From Parietichytrium sp. I65-24A (Eukaryota; Sar; Bigyra; Thraustochytrida; Thraustochytriidae), in the NCBI GenBank assembly GCA_012862575.1, contig BLSF01000058.1:186001-250000 (forward strand): a stretch of 64,000 nt of DNA, in the 5' to 3' direction. The notes beneath the pieces are model-generated. The model was given only the letters and a program-made list of their open reading frames with translations, was not told the DNA's origin and ran no database searches. Shown here one piece after another: positions 37,116-47,818 of the stretch. Within the stretch, counting starts at the first letter, position 1, and the number at the start of each line of letters is the position of its first letter. Both the position numbers and the translations under genes were made by a program.

Positions 37116-39149
37116 TTATACAGACGCAGAGTGCTCGAAATACTGCGATCGTTCACTGGACTTGTTAAATTCGTACTCCAACCAAGCGCGATCCTCCGGG
37201 TGGAAATGCAGCACCTCCAAGAGAATTTGGTCCTGGAGATCCCGCTTCTGCAACTTGTCATCCGGCTTGCTGTCCTCAAACATAAAGAGATTGTCGCAAA
37301 CAGGCTCATCGTCCGGCTGGTGCAAGGAAGCCAAGTAAGGATGCTTGAGAGCGTCCTCCACGGTGATGCGCTTCTCAGGGTCAAACTGGAGCATATCATC
37401 AAGAAGACTCAGACACTCCTTGGAGGCTTTGGGGAACAATATGGCCAAGCGCTTTTTGCACTTCAAGGGCTGATTTCGCATGAACCTTTTCGCCTTGTCA
37501 CTTGTGATAAAGTTCATGTCAGACTCGGACGGTGTACCTAAAACGTCCGTAATCAGCTGCAGCTGGTGGATATAATCTTCACCGGGGAACAGCGGCTTGC
37601 GGGCGAGCAGCTCTGCGAAAATACAGCCAAGCGCCCACACATCGATCGCCTTGGTGTATTCGCGGCACGCAAGCATGATCTCCGGGGCTCGGTACCACCG
37701 AGTGACAACGTACTCGGTGAGCTCTAGCTTCGAGTCCTCCAGCCCGCGGGCCAGGCCAAAGTCGCAAACTTTTAAGTCACAGTTGGCGTTCAGCAAGAGG
37801 TTGGATGGCTTGAGATCGCGATGAATCACATTTGCGGAGTGAATGTACTTGAGCGCGCGGAGGGTTTGGTATACAAAGTACTGGATATGGTCCTCTGTCA
37901 GTTGCTGTTTCGAATAGATCACACGGTGCAGGTCAGTCTCCATCAGCTCAGACACAATGTAAATGTCTTCAAAGTCGTTGTACCCTCGAGGCGCGAGGAG
38001 GTCCTTGATGTGGATTATGTTTTCATGATCAAAGTGGCGAAGCAATTTAATCTCTCGCAGAATCCGCTTCGCATCCACGAGGTCTTCAAAGGCGCGAGTC
38101 ACCTTCTTGATGGCCACCTGCTCCCCTGAGGTGCGATCGTTTGCGCTGATTACCACCCCGTAAGCACCGGTGCCCACTGGACGGATCATGGCGTACCGCG
38201 TGTCCACCTCGAAAGTCGTCGTAGGGGTCTGGAACTTGTGGGTAGGTCTGCGTTCAAATACAGGGCGAGCGCTGCCAACTTTTCCGCTGCCTTCGCAGCT
38301 ACTCGCTCCATCGTCCTTTGACTTGCAGTCTGGACTGGTTCGCGGAGCGTCCGATGCCCAAGAGTCCTTGGCCATAGATGCAAAGCTTGTGTCTCCGGCA
38401 GACGAGCTTGCCGGATGGGAGACTTGACTACTTTGCGACACAGGTTGTGGCGGCGCTGCGGCTGTGCTGTAGATATTCTTGGTAGATGTCTGTGACTGTT
38501 GTTCCTGCTGCTCATCAGTTTGATCTTTGTCCTTCTCTACCTCCATGTTGACGTCATCCCCGTCGTCGATGGAGAAAGAGGTCAAACTCCGCGACACATC
38601 TGAACTCTTGATGCTGTTTGATCCCGTCAAACTACTGCTGCTCCGCCTCCGATGTTTTAAGCGCTTGAAAATACCGCCTCCACGGCTCGTCCCACTTGCA
38701 GAGGTGTTAGACTTGCTCTCCTCTTCGTGGAATGACCTGCCGTCCTCCTCGTTCAACTTTTGCTGGAATCTCGCGTCTGCCTCCGCTTTGGCGTCCGTCA
38801 GGCTCTTCGTCCCACTGGAGCCTTTCTCCGTCTTCGCCAGCTGAATAGACTTGTTCAGGGTATCGAGCCACCGGCTCTGCAGCTCCGCTGACTCTGCGCA
38901 GATGATGAGCACGAGCCTATTCGTCGACAGCTCCATGCTGTTCGGCTTGTAGTGCGACACTTTGACAAACGCATCGCCCGTGATCATTATCTCCCCCCGC
39001 GGTTTCGCGTCCCCCGCGGCTCGAAAGTAACGGAGCACCGTCCCATCCAGCACGAAATACCTACGTTTCCAGCCCCGTCCGGCCTTCACCGTGCGCTTCA
39101 CCAGGTACCCTTCTAACCGCACTTTCCTCTCCATGTCGCCAATCATCAT
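37116..39149 (-). CDS. MAP kinase with N-terminal PH domain
   Basis: The protein has 677 residues from the first ATG at 39147-39149 (MMIGDMERKV). The frame continues upstream only from a TTG. Residues about 8-107 form a pleckstrin-homology domain (VRLEGYLVKR, WKRRYFVLDG, terminal Trp in LQSRWLDTL). A Ser/Gln-rich linker (about 110-300) follows. The kinase domain spans about 313-600, with GTGAYGVV, VAIKK, HRDLKPSN, DFGLA, the TEY activation motif (ELTEYVVTRWYRAPE, about 477-479) and the MAPK CDVWALGCI equivalent (AIDVWALGCIF). An acidic common-docking segment follows (HQPDDEPVCDN). All catalytic residues are present. The TEY motif makes it ERK-like. The PH domain suggests direct recruitment to phosphoinositide membranes. 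Confidence 0.95.
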   Translation of the reverse strand: MMIGDMERKVRLEGYLVKRTVKAGRGWKRRYFVLDGTVLRYFRAAGDAKPRGEIMITGDAFVKVSHYKPNSMELSTNRLVLIICAESAELQSRWLDTLNKSIQLAKTEKGSSGTKSLTDAKAEADARFQQKLNEEDGRSFHEEESKSNTSASGTSRGGGIFKRLKHRRRSSSSLTGSNSIKSSDVSRSLTSFSIDDGDDVNMEVEKDKDQTDEQQEQQSQTSTKNIYSTAAAPPQPVSQSSQVSHPASSSAGDTSFASMAKDSWASDAPRTSPDCKSKDDGASSCEGSGKVGSARPVFERRPTHKFQTPTTTFEVDTRYAMIRPVGTGAYGVVISANDRTSGEQVAIKKVTRAFEDLVDAKRILREIKLLRHFDHENIIHIKDLLAPRGYNDFEDIYIVSELMETDLHRVIYSKQQLTEDHIQYFVYQTLRALKYIHSANVIHRDLKPSNLLLNANCDLKVCDFGLARGLEDSKLELTEYVVTRWYRAPEIMLACREYTKAIDVWALGCIFAELLARKPLFPGEDYIHQLQLITDVLGTPSESDMNFITSDKAKRFMRNQPLKCKKRLAILFPKASKECLSLLDDMLQFDPEKRITVEDALKHPYLASLHQPDDEPVCDNLFMFEDSKPDDKLQKRDLQDQILLEVLHFHPEDRAWLEYEFNKSSERSQYFEHSASV

Positions 39150-41279
39150 CCTCGCTCGGCTTCTCCCGCCCCAGCTCCCTCCGGGCCGCGCGCCCGAAAC
39201 AACTTGGCAAGTGCGAGCGAGGCGTGCGAAGCTTGCGAAAATCAAGCAAAGAGAAAAGAGGACAACACAACGCCGCGCGACACACGGAACGAACGGCGAG
39301 CCAAGAACAGTCAAGTAGTCGAGTAGTCAAGGTCCCTTGGCGCTCTACAACCTGTGCGAGGCTCAAAGCAAAGTATCCGCCACTCCGCGCGCGCCTGTCT
39401 TCTGCTGCTCCCTCAATCTGACACTTGTGCGACTCCAACGAGTCTCCATTCGAAAGCCACTGTGACTTCCGAGACGGAAGAGAGAGAGATAGACAGAGAG
39501 ACAGAGAGACAGAGAGAGAGAGAGAGAGTGCTAGCAAGCACACAGCACATCGACGGCGCGGTGCGGTTAGATCCGAACGTAGACGGGCGTAGACCGGAGA
39601 GTGCGTTCGCTGTAGACAACTGGTACCAGAACGAACAAGTCGCTCTCCGACGAGGCTCCTAAATTAGCGATGTCGTAAGAGCCAACTCTCTGCGCTCTCT
39701 GCGCTCTGCACTGAAGACTGAATGAACACTCAGGACTGACTGGCAGAAAGACCACATTCCAGAGAAATGGATGTCTTCGCCACTTTTCTTTTTCTTTCTC
39801 TTTCACTTTCGCTTTCTCACCTCCCGCCGTGCGCGCTCTCCCCACGGGACGGCCGGACATGAGCATTCCATCCTGTCCCATCCTATCCGCTGCCTCACTA
39901 CTGCTACACTGCTACATTTCGCGTTCAAAGCTTCATCGCCAAAGGTCAATTATTAAATAATCAAACAAACAACAAACAAACAAACAAGCAAACAAACGTT
40001 GAATGAAGGTGGCATCGGAGCGGGACGCGTTAGTGTAAGACAAACGAAAGTCAAGTTGTCCGTCCATCAAAGTCACAATTCACTGTCAAATTCTATTTTT
40101 ATAATTCTCTCCGCCTTTTCCTCTCTCTCCTCTCTCTTTCTCTTTCTTCGATGAGCACTGAATTTGATTGATTGATTGACTGATTGTTGACTTGATTGAT
40201 TAGAATTTAGATAGATTCTGTGCTCAGCTGCGCGACTTTTCCGCGTTTCCAAACTAATTAGATGATGTTCACATCCAATGTGGGACGGAGTTACTTTTCA
40301 CTCCCGCCCGACTACCTTTACCCATAGCCGTCGACAATAACACAGGGATGATAAGGGATTCGCTACTAGGTTGGCTAGGATTAGGTTAAAGTGCGATGTA
40401 CTGTCTCCTGTCCATAATGGTGTTACAAGGGCTGTTATGTAGCTCTAGTTATCGCTATTTATAGTTCCATTTTGCTTGTATTCATGTAACAGCTGATTGC
40501 TAGTGTTATTTTTAAATAGTCGGTATGTAGGCAAGTAGCAGTGGTTGGGAGAGAAAAGGGTTCAATTATTGGTCGTCCGAATTGAAGATGGCCATCACGG
40601 CCAGTGAAGCTTTGCAACACAAGAGAAGAAGAGAAGCAAGCTACGAAAGCAAGCAGCCATGGAAGGATGGCAGGCTGGACTTGAAAAGCGCGCGCGTCTT
40701 TCATAGCTTCCGGGCCGAGTCATGGATGTGAGCGAATGTTGTGCAACGTATGCGCCGGGCGACTATTAGGCGCGGTAGTAGCTCGGTGCTACGCCTCCGA
40801 ACGGATTTATTTCCTGGGCCATCGCGAGATGAAGGTGCAACGAAACTTGGGAGACGCATTTCGACCCTTCCAAGTTAAAGAATCACAGCGCGATTGATCG
40901 ATCGATGGGCAGCTAGCCTTTGGAAAGCTTCTGTGCAGTGGTAGCTACGAAGCTGGGCCGGGGCCGTAGCACGATTCAATGTCTGTGTTGTTACGAAGCT
41001 ACCACTGTGTATAGTGAGCGCTTTCTTACCTGACTCTGCGTGCATGAGGTCTCATGGGTGGAGGCAAAGCTCCGTGCTTGTCTAAACAAGAAGATCAATC
41101 AAGACAGAACTAGGAGGCTAGTCGTGTTTGTAGAGAGCCCGCAAACAGCGGCGACTTCCGCCACAAGGTGAAGTGGTTGCGGGCTAGCTTTGGTCACGGC
41201 TGCAGGTCGATACGACGGTATCGACGAGGCTTGCAGCAAGAGCGCACAGGCGCCGTGACAGACTGCGCTGCTCGAAAAG
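39150..41279. other. 2.1-kb intergenic interval
   Basis: Repeats include a GA microsatellite at 39478-39529 upstream of the kinase and CAAA units at 39962-39998. GATT words occur around 40165-40205. About 40240-40480 is a TAG-rich patch like those noted elsewhere. The frame 40459-40704 (minus) has no recognisable content. No RNA gene was recognised. Confidence 0.4.
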
Positions 41280-42156
41280 ATGTTTGCTCGCCTTGGGGAG
41301 TTTCAAGTAAGTGCGCAAGTGGCTTTTGACGATTGCATGCGGTCAAGAAGCTGACAACGGAGGACGGAAAGATCCCTTTCGGAACAGCTATCATGGAAGA
41401 CGGGACGACATTTCTCTCAGACACCAATGGCAATAGGATCCAGTCGTTCACCATTGATGGCGAGGAGATCTTCTCCGTTGGAAAAAGGGGCAATATGCCA
41501 GGCAGCTTTGACTCCCCCAGGGGGATTTGCATGGTTGGCAGGGATATGTTCGCTGTTGCCGATACAGGAAATGCACGCTTGCAACTCCTGCGCTGCGGCT
41601 CCGGGCGGCCGGTTCGAACCATCTCCAGTGGCCAACTTAGACGGCCCTGGGATGTGGCTTACTCGCCAGATGGGTACCTTTTCGTGGCGGATATGAAGCT
41701 GAGCGAAGTTGTCGTGTTTACGGCGAAAGGCGAGCTCGTTCACAAATTTCCTTCGCAACATTTTGAAAGCCCGTGCCGCATCGAGTATCACTCGCACACG
41801 AAAATGATTCACGTTGCGGACCGGCAAAACACGAGGGTCCACACTCTGGACCCGAGCCCCGGTAAACTTGCGTACAAGGGAAGCAGAGACCTTGACTTGC
41901 ACGCCAAGCCATGGTAAGCCTTGCTCGTTTTCGAAGGGCATTTTTCTTGCTGTTCCTTCCGAGTCAAATAACTACGCTTGGCTATGTACTTGGCTATCAG
42001 CGTGGGAGAATAGCTCAGTTGTTCGCTGTTGTCGCTGCGCTTGCGTCCTGCGACAGACGAACAAAGGAACTCGCCGGTGTGCGCGGCGCACACGGCTCGA
42101 CTGTAAACTTTGAAATCATCTTTCGCGGCAAGTGTTCTAACCGGAGGCCCTGGTAA
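41280..42156 (+). CDS. NHL-repeat beta-propeller protein, tentative three-exon model
   Basis: The robust part is 41348-41913, about 189 residues with four NHL-like blades (FLSDTNGNRIQSF, SPRGICMVG..FAVADTGNARLQLL, RPWDVAYSPDGYLFVAD, IHVADRQNTRVH). NHL propellers usually mediate protein or RNA contacts. Both ends look spliced. A GTAAGT at 41307 follows a short ATG exon (41280-41306, MFARLGEFQ) with acceptor at 41347, giving a 41-bp intron. A GTAAGC at 41914 pairs with TTCCTTCCGAG ending 41963, giving a 50-bp intron, and leads into 41964-42156 with stop. The phases fit, yielding 261 residues. The first exon is uncertain and more upstream exons may exist. A gene fragment is the alternative. Confidence 0.45.
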
Positions 42157-43551
42157 TCGATGATATTGATCATTGCCGATCGTTAAACGGCCTTGACGGG
42201 CGAGACGAAAGTGAGCAATAAAAAATTAGGTCCTAGTTCTCTTCTTGACTTTCTTTCATTCACAGATTCAGAGATGCTGTACAGACTCACGGTCAAGTAG
42301 CTTGCTGTTTACAAAACTTTGTTCTCAAAGTGTAAGCGAGGGCTTTCCTTCTTTGCGTGGCGTCCCTCTCTCTTTCGGCGCTCTCACTCATGCTGCGAAC
42401 GCGGTGTGCTACTCATACTCTCTCTGACTCTGTCTCTGTCTGCCTTTCTTGAATGACGTAAAGACTTTAAAGACGACTCGCACGGCTCACATGTCAAGAG
42501 ATGTGGCGCCGTGGAGAGACTGACTACAAAGTCGCTGACTGCCAGTGCAAACATGTCCAAACTGCGAAAACAAAAACAAGTTCACAGCACTTGTCCCTCT
42601 TGTCATCTGCAAGCACTCCTACTATGCACGCCGATCCGGCGTGCCAAGTGGATGGCGAATGTTTCCTCTCCGGCAACAGCAAGTGTACCTCGCAAGCGTT
42701 TGTGATTCACTGTCAATCAGTCAATCTCAATCAATCAAGGATAAAAAGTAAAGTCTGCAGGAGATCTTGGCAGGCTGGCGATCCCATGGTAGTGGAATGC
42801 AGAGAGCAGGGAGTGCAGTGCACTGCAGGCATCGTTTGTCAGGGTGAGAGAATCGCCCGATTCTCACGCATTCTCAAACGCCCTGCAGCCCCTTACTCGC
42901 CAGCGCTCAGAGATGATGTGCATGCTGCCAGGGAGATCGCGAAGAACAAAAGGATATGACAGAGAGTTCAACGCCACTCCCATATAAAACAAAACTAACT
43001 GCAAACCAACAGTAAGCAAAGGTGCACACGTTGCTAATAGCTACACCTCACACCTCACGCCTCTCCCGACCCTGAGGCATGGAGTGAGAGGTCCATGATT
43101 GTAAGATTATTCGCTGCTGCCAAACAAAACTTTGAGCGTGAACCAAAGCCTGCCTTGGGGATAGGCGTCGACCAGCTGCCATTGCCATTGCCTTCGCCTT
43201 CCATTTCGCACTCGCACTCGGACTCTATGAAGCTTTTCTTCTTCAAACGGTTCAGGACGGTGTGCGCATTTGCAGTGTCGTTTTACATAGCGGCGAGGAT
43301 AGAAACGGTGCGCACCACTTCTTTCTTTCCTTGCTTCCTTAGCTTGCCGCCTTTTCACGTTCTCTCCTCCACGCACTTCACCCATCTTCACCCTCTGAGT
43401 CTGAGACTGGGTAACCTTTGTAGTCTCATGTAAAATTTTCGACAGTCTGCACTTGTGTGGAGCCGAATGAGACAGTGGCAATTCCCCAACTCGGCGCGTC
43501 GAAACGACTTGGCACTCGTGTGAAGACTCGCGGAGCTAGCAATCTATCATC
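42157..43551. other. intergenic upstream of START-domain gene
   Basis: Several overlapping short frames at 42501-42959 are open in all three phases and have no recognisable domain, so none is called. TCTCTGACTCTGTCTCTGTC lies near 42420. CAATC words lie near 42715. No RNA gene was recognised. Confidence 0.4.
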
Positions 43552-44520
43552 ATGACGGTCTCGGAAGAACTCGCTGCCGTGGAGGACAGGCGACAGTCTC
43601 TGCTGGCTGCCAAGTTGAACCTGGAGAAAGCTCGCGTTGAGCAGGCCAAGCACGCAAATGTGTACGCCAAGACTGGCGCCGAGAAGGTCAGGGCGGCTGG
43701 ACAAGAGATACAGCTTGAATCCACCAAGAAATGGTACAACTTTTGGGAGAAGGCTTCCCGAGCTCCGCGCAACTTGACTCTCAGCACTGGAAAGTCCATG
43801 GCCTGGGACCAGGCAGCAAAGCAGATGCTCGCCGAAGTTAAGACAGCGTTCATCGATGTTCCTGCCAACATGATCAAGATCACCAAGGACCTCCCTGTTG
43901 AACCACGGAATGTTCTTCTCACTCAGATCCGCGCTGAGCAACAAGGAAGCAGCAACTCTAAAGTGGTTTACATGCGCGAGCACTACACATTCCGCGGAGG
44001 CAAGACTTACTTGTTTCATCAGGTCAAGTCGTATGGCCCATCCATGATCGCACCACGCGATGCTGCCGTGTTTCTCACCTGGGAGGAGGCTGAGGACGGT
44101 GTGATCACCGTCGCTGCCCGTTCTGTTGACGGAAGCATTCGCGCAAAGGCTCTTCCAAACGTTGTTCGTGGTGCTGTCATGTTGTTTGGCATGCAAATCA
44201 AGCCAAAAACTGTCGTAAAGTCCAAGTTCTTGGTTGGTGGCTCCGAGGTCGAAGGCAGTGAGGTTACAATCATCTCCGAAGCAAAGTTGAACGGTCTTGT
44301 GCCTGGCTTTGTCGCCAAGGAGCTTGTTCGCATGGAACTGTCAGCCTATCTTGCAAATGTGGAGTCTGTCTCTGCGAAGCTAGTCAGCGAAGGCGTCCTC
44401 GAAGATATGATCAACAAGTACGTGGTCTATCCAGACGGCCCAGACGAGGACGACGAGGACGAGGAGGAGGATGAGAAAGCTGGAGCTGACGAAGAGCCAG
44501 CGCCTGCAGATGACAATTAA
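43552..44520 (+). CDS. START-domain lipid-binding-like protein
   Basis: The protein has 322 residues from the ATG at 43552. A helical N-terminus (about 1-70, Glu/Lys/Ala-rich) is followed by a START-like domain (about 75-285). Its hallmarks include the central PRDAAVFLTWEE..DGVITVAARSV, then RGAVMLFGMQIKP, KFLVGG..VTIISEAKLNGLVPGFVAKEL and a long C-terminal helix. START domains hold a single lipid or sterol in a deep cavity. The ligand here cannot be inferred. The protein ends in an Asp/Glu-rich tail (about 293-322). There is no signal peptide or membrane segment, so it is probably cytosolic. It converges on the prolyl hydroxylase, with 380 bp between the stops. Confidence 0.78.
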   Translation: MTVSEELAAVEDRRQSLLAAKLNLEKARVEQAKHANVYAKTGAEKVRAAGQEIQLESTKKWYNFWEKASRAPRNLTLSTGKSMAWDQAAKQMLAEVKTAFIDVPANMIKITKDLPVEPRNVLLTQIRAEQQGSSNSKVVYMREHYTFRGGKTYLFHQVKSYGPSMIAPRDAAVFLTWEEAEDGVITVAARSVDGSIRAKALPNVVRGAVMLFGMQIKPKTVVKSKFLVGGSEVEGSEVTIISEAKLNGLVPGFVAKELVRMELSAYLANVESVSAKLVSEGVLEDMINKYVVYPDGPDEDDEDEEEDEKAGADEEPAPADDN

Positions 44521-44900
44521 TTTTCTTGTTGATAATGGCAGACCGCACGATTTCTTGATAAGCTTAAGCCCGACTTCAAAAGGATCTGAGCTAGCCGTTT
44601 CAAGGAGCAAGAATGAAGGCATGTCATTCAAGGGCTTCACCTGTTGCCTTTTCACGTTGGTACTTGTCTTTACTGATGCAGCACGACGATTCAAAGTGTA
44701 CCTGGTATAAAGAGATTTGTCTTGAGGTACCGCAGCAGGCTCAAGCGCGGATTCAACATTTGAGTAGTAAATTTGCAACGCAATCGCGCCAAGCATACTT
44801 TGTGAAAATAAAATATCAAAATCGACACTCTATATATACTCAACATGTTGTGGGCGATAGTATTATTAGCGAAAACAAAGAGCGAGCACTTGCGTGTTGC
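44521..44900. other. convergent 3' intergenic region
   Basis: This 380-bp spacer is AT-rich at 44805-44835 (AAAATAAAATATCAAAATC), a plausible 3'-processing zone for the START gene. No gene was seen. Confidence 0.4.
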
Positions 44901-46398
44901 TCAACTGAATGCTCCCGTGCATCCCCACAAATTACTTTTCACAAAGTCGTGCTGTAGAAGAGAAGCGTCAGAAATTTTTTGAGAGAGAGCTGGTCTCACA
45001 TCCTCGAAGAATGAAACTTACACTATGAATCCAATGGTTGCTCGCATACTTGACCCCCTTGACGGGAGGAAGCGCCGCGTGAATTGTGCGCGGATCTTGC
45101 TTATACGGGTCCTCGTCCAGAACGCTTGGCCACAGGACAGCACGGCCGGTTTTAGGCTTTACTTTGATTCCGTCCAAAGCTTTCGGGAAGTGTGTCTCTC
45201 CGCCTTCTGCAACATCCGACAAATAAAGGAAAAAGGTCAGAATTCTAGGGCCTGCGGGGTCAAGATCATTCGGGGACATGTCATGATGCAATTTGTAGAA
45301 TTCGCCATTGTGGTACTGAAGCAGCTGGAATGATTCAAAGTTTTCGCTTGGGACGCGCGTGACCTCCTCGATGCGTTGCGAAACACCTTGGACTATTGGA
45401 TCGTCAGCGCACTCGCCTGTACACCACGTGTTAGAGGAAGTTCGAGAGAGAGAAATTGTTTTCGTCGTTTCGCCTCTCTCATTGCGGGCTCCAGTTTCGC
45501 TACTTCGTTCAAAGCCCAGCTCCTTGCCCCAATCAATTAAAACACGCGCCTCTTCTGAAGAGAGAAAGTCCTCAAACACAAGAATCCACGGTCCTTCCGG
45601 GGGACGGCTCGCGACCTGAACGGGATATTTGGCCACAATCTCTTCGAAAAGGGCGTTCAATGAGCCAGGCTGCCACACATGCGCTTCGCTTATGTTCAAG
45701 AAGTTTCTGTCGCAGCGTTTAGTAGGGTCTAAGAGCTCGCACGCTCTGCAGGACCGTGGGCAATTGACAATCATCCAACCAGGGTTGACTTCGCACTCTC
45801 CCTGAGCTGCGTACCTCGCGCAGCGTTTTGGCATTCTGTCCGAACAAGTGCCACCGTCCGACTCTGCCCATCGTTTGCTCCCTTTTTCCAGCACGATCCT
45901 GTCTTTTTCGCAATCGACACTCGCCACTTCTCCAACGAAATCTCGTGTTCCTTCTGTGGCGAAGAGAAATCGGTGACCTGTGAAGGTGCGCATGCTCTCG
46001 GAGGTTTGAAGGGAAGGAATCACTTGCACCCATTCATCTTCATCTTTCTCCCAGAACACAGACACCGGTCTGCCCCACTCATTCACAAACACGACATCTT
46101 TGGGAAGGTCCATTTCGCACTCTTTGCGGTGCTCTTTTCCATCACTAGCCACTTTGCTTGCCTCTACCGGCGACTGGAAGAACTCCAATGCCTGACCACC
46201 TTTGTCACCTAACACTACGCTTGAAACTGCGACGGCAGCGGCTGCAACGATCGCCCAGAGCCACCATTTGCTGCCTTCAGACTTCCCGTCGCCTTTATCT
46301 GTCGCTTCCACTTCTCGAGAATGATCATCTTTTCCCTTTGAGGAATCTTTCGCTTCTTCCACCTTTGGAGAATCTTTGGCTTCCATCTTCGTTTCCAT
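44901..46398 (-). CDS. membrane-anchored ShKT-prolyl 4-hydroxylase, two exons
   Basis: Exon 1 is 46398-45022 and exon 2 is 44951-44901. The intron 45021-44952 is 70 bp (GTAAGT, CTGAC branch-like site, CTTCTCTTCTACAG). The spliced protein has 475 residues ending WIHSHDFVKSNLWGCTGAFS, which fits the WIHQ.DF....GCTG end of plant and algal prolyl 4-hydroxylases. A charged cytoplasmic N-terminus and one membrane helix (about 44-63, type II) come first. A ShKT domain lies at about 180-219 (six Cys, CSDRMPKRC..CRAC). The 2OG/Fe domain follows, with His-x-Asp in LHHDMS (about 371), the distal His in RTIHAALPP (about 440) and Lys in VKYASN. It hydroxylates prolines of secretory proteins in the ER or Golgi. 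ShKT plus P4H is a known combination. Confidence 0.9.
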
Positions 46399-47818
46399 CG
46401 CTCTCGTTCTTTCTTTCTATTGTGTGACGTGTGACACGTGCAACTTCGTTCCTCTTCTCTCTGAATTCTGAATTCTGATGTTAATTAAAACTTCACTGAA
46501 CAGGTTTGTGGATGTTTGTGGACTCGTTCAAACCTACACAAAGCCTCGCCCAAACCAATTTAAACTATAAAACACACGAGGACATCATTAGAACATCATT
46601 AGAACATCATTAGATGGATCTCTGGCAAAGGCATCGATTGAGTACACATGGCGAGTAGTACGCGCTCTTGCAAGAGACAAGAGACAAGAAACAAGAAACA
46701 AGAAACAAGAAACAAACTCACGGTTAGCCCAGCTTTTCCACTGACTTAACTCAACTGTACTCGTGACGTACAGTGCAAAGGACGCCTTTAATGCCGCGAG
46801 TCCCTGACGGTTTCGCAAAGTACAGAGAAATTTCTTCGCGGACCTCTGATAACGTACTCTCGTACGTACACGTACGTCTGGGTACAGTACGATATTGCCG
46901 TACAATGCTCTACTCTCTCGCGTAGCTACTCTATAGCTATCTAACTGACTGACTAACTAACGATCGAAGTAGCTTGAAGGGGTGCATCGCAGAGCGGAAT
47001 GTTCCGCATCGCGAATCAGGGTTTTGGAGAGAACCAGAGTTGGGCGGGTTCTCCGTGCAGGAACCAAGCTAGCCGTTGGAAGGGTCTTAGTGGATAGTAA
47101 ATGACGACTATAGTGAGGTTGTGCTTCCTTTCTAGGTACTATCTCGATTCATTTTTTCGAACATTTTCATTCACAATGACAGAGAACAAGAAGATGTTTG
47201 TTGACAATGAAAATGAAAAGTATTGAACGTGAACGCAGCAGTTGAGCCGCATCAAAAGGACGGCAGAAAAGACACACGAAAAAAACGTAAAAACGCTTTG
47301 TCAGCGAACTGTCGCATCGCGCGTATCAGGCTCTATTTTGATAGAACGAAGTCGAGGGACAAGCTGAGCAAGGCACCTGACGAAGGAAAGAATTAAGTAA
47401 GTAAGGAAGGAAGGAAGGAAGAGAGAAAGGATCGAGAGCACTAGTACTGACACACCACTCTTTTGCGCTGCAAGCAACACCGAGCGTCGTACGGGTTTGC
47501 TAAATATCATCCCTGTCGCAATCGCCACTGTTGCGGCATTTGAGATCACCTAAGGCACCGGAGACAGTGGCGCTCGTATCAGCAGTGTTGCAGACTCTTG
47601 GTCAAACTGCATGTTGTATTCTGCATACTGCATACTGCATACCGCAGACTTCATACTGCACCGGTACTTTACTACGCCGTGCTTATCCTTGGTTTCGTGC
47701 TTGCTGGACGCGCAGCACAAGCCTTGAAAGCTCCAAGCTCTCGAACTTGGCGGCGGCGTGAAGGGTGGCCATTGACTGCGAACGCAGAACGCAGAACGCA
47801 CAGCGAATTGCAAGCAAG
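46399..47818. other. 1.4-kb divergent intergenic interval with tandem repeats
   Basis: 46580-46613 has three copies of an 11-mer (ACATCATTAGA). 46672-46717 has about six copies of a 7-mer (ACAAGAA). 47400-47420 has GGAA units. 47613-47660 repeats CATACTG. The interval lies between the divergent starts of the hydroxylase and the armadillo gene. No RNA gene was recognised. Confidence 0.5.

Noticed and set aside
42002-42022. GGGAGAATAGCTCAGTTG, resembling a tRNA 5' half
   Set aside because: No matching D-stem, T-arm or 3' acceptor follows. The sequence fits better as part of the tentative last NHL exon.
42501-42959. Overlapping frames with CPNC or CPSC motifs
   Set aside because: All three phases are open over the same DNA, none has a complete zinc-binding set, and no splice-supported gene could be drawn.
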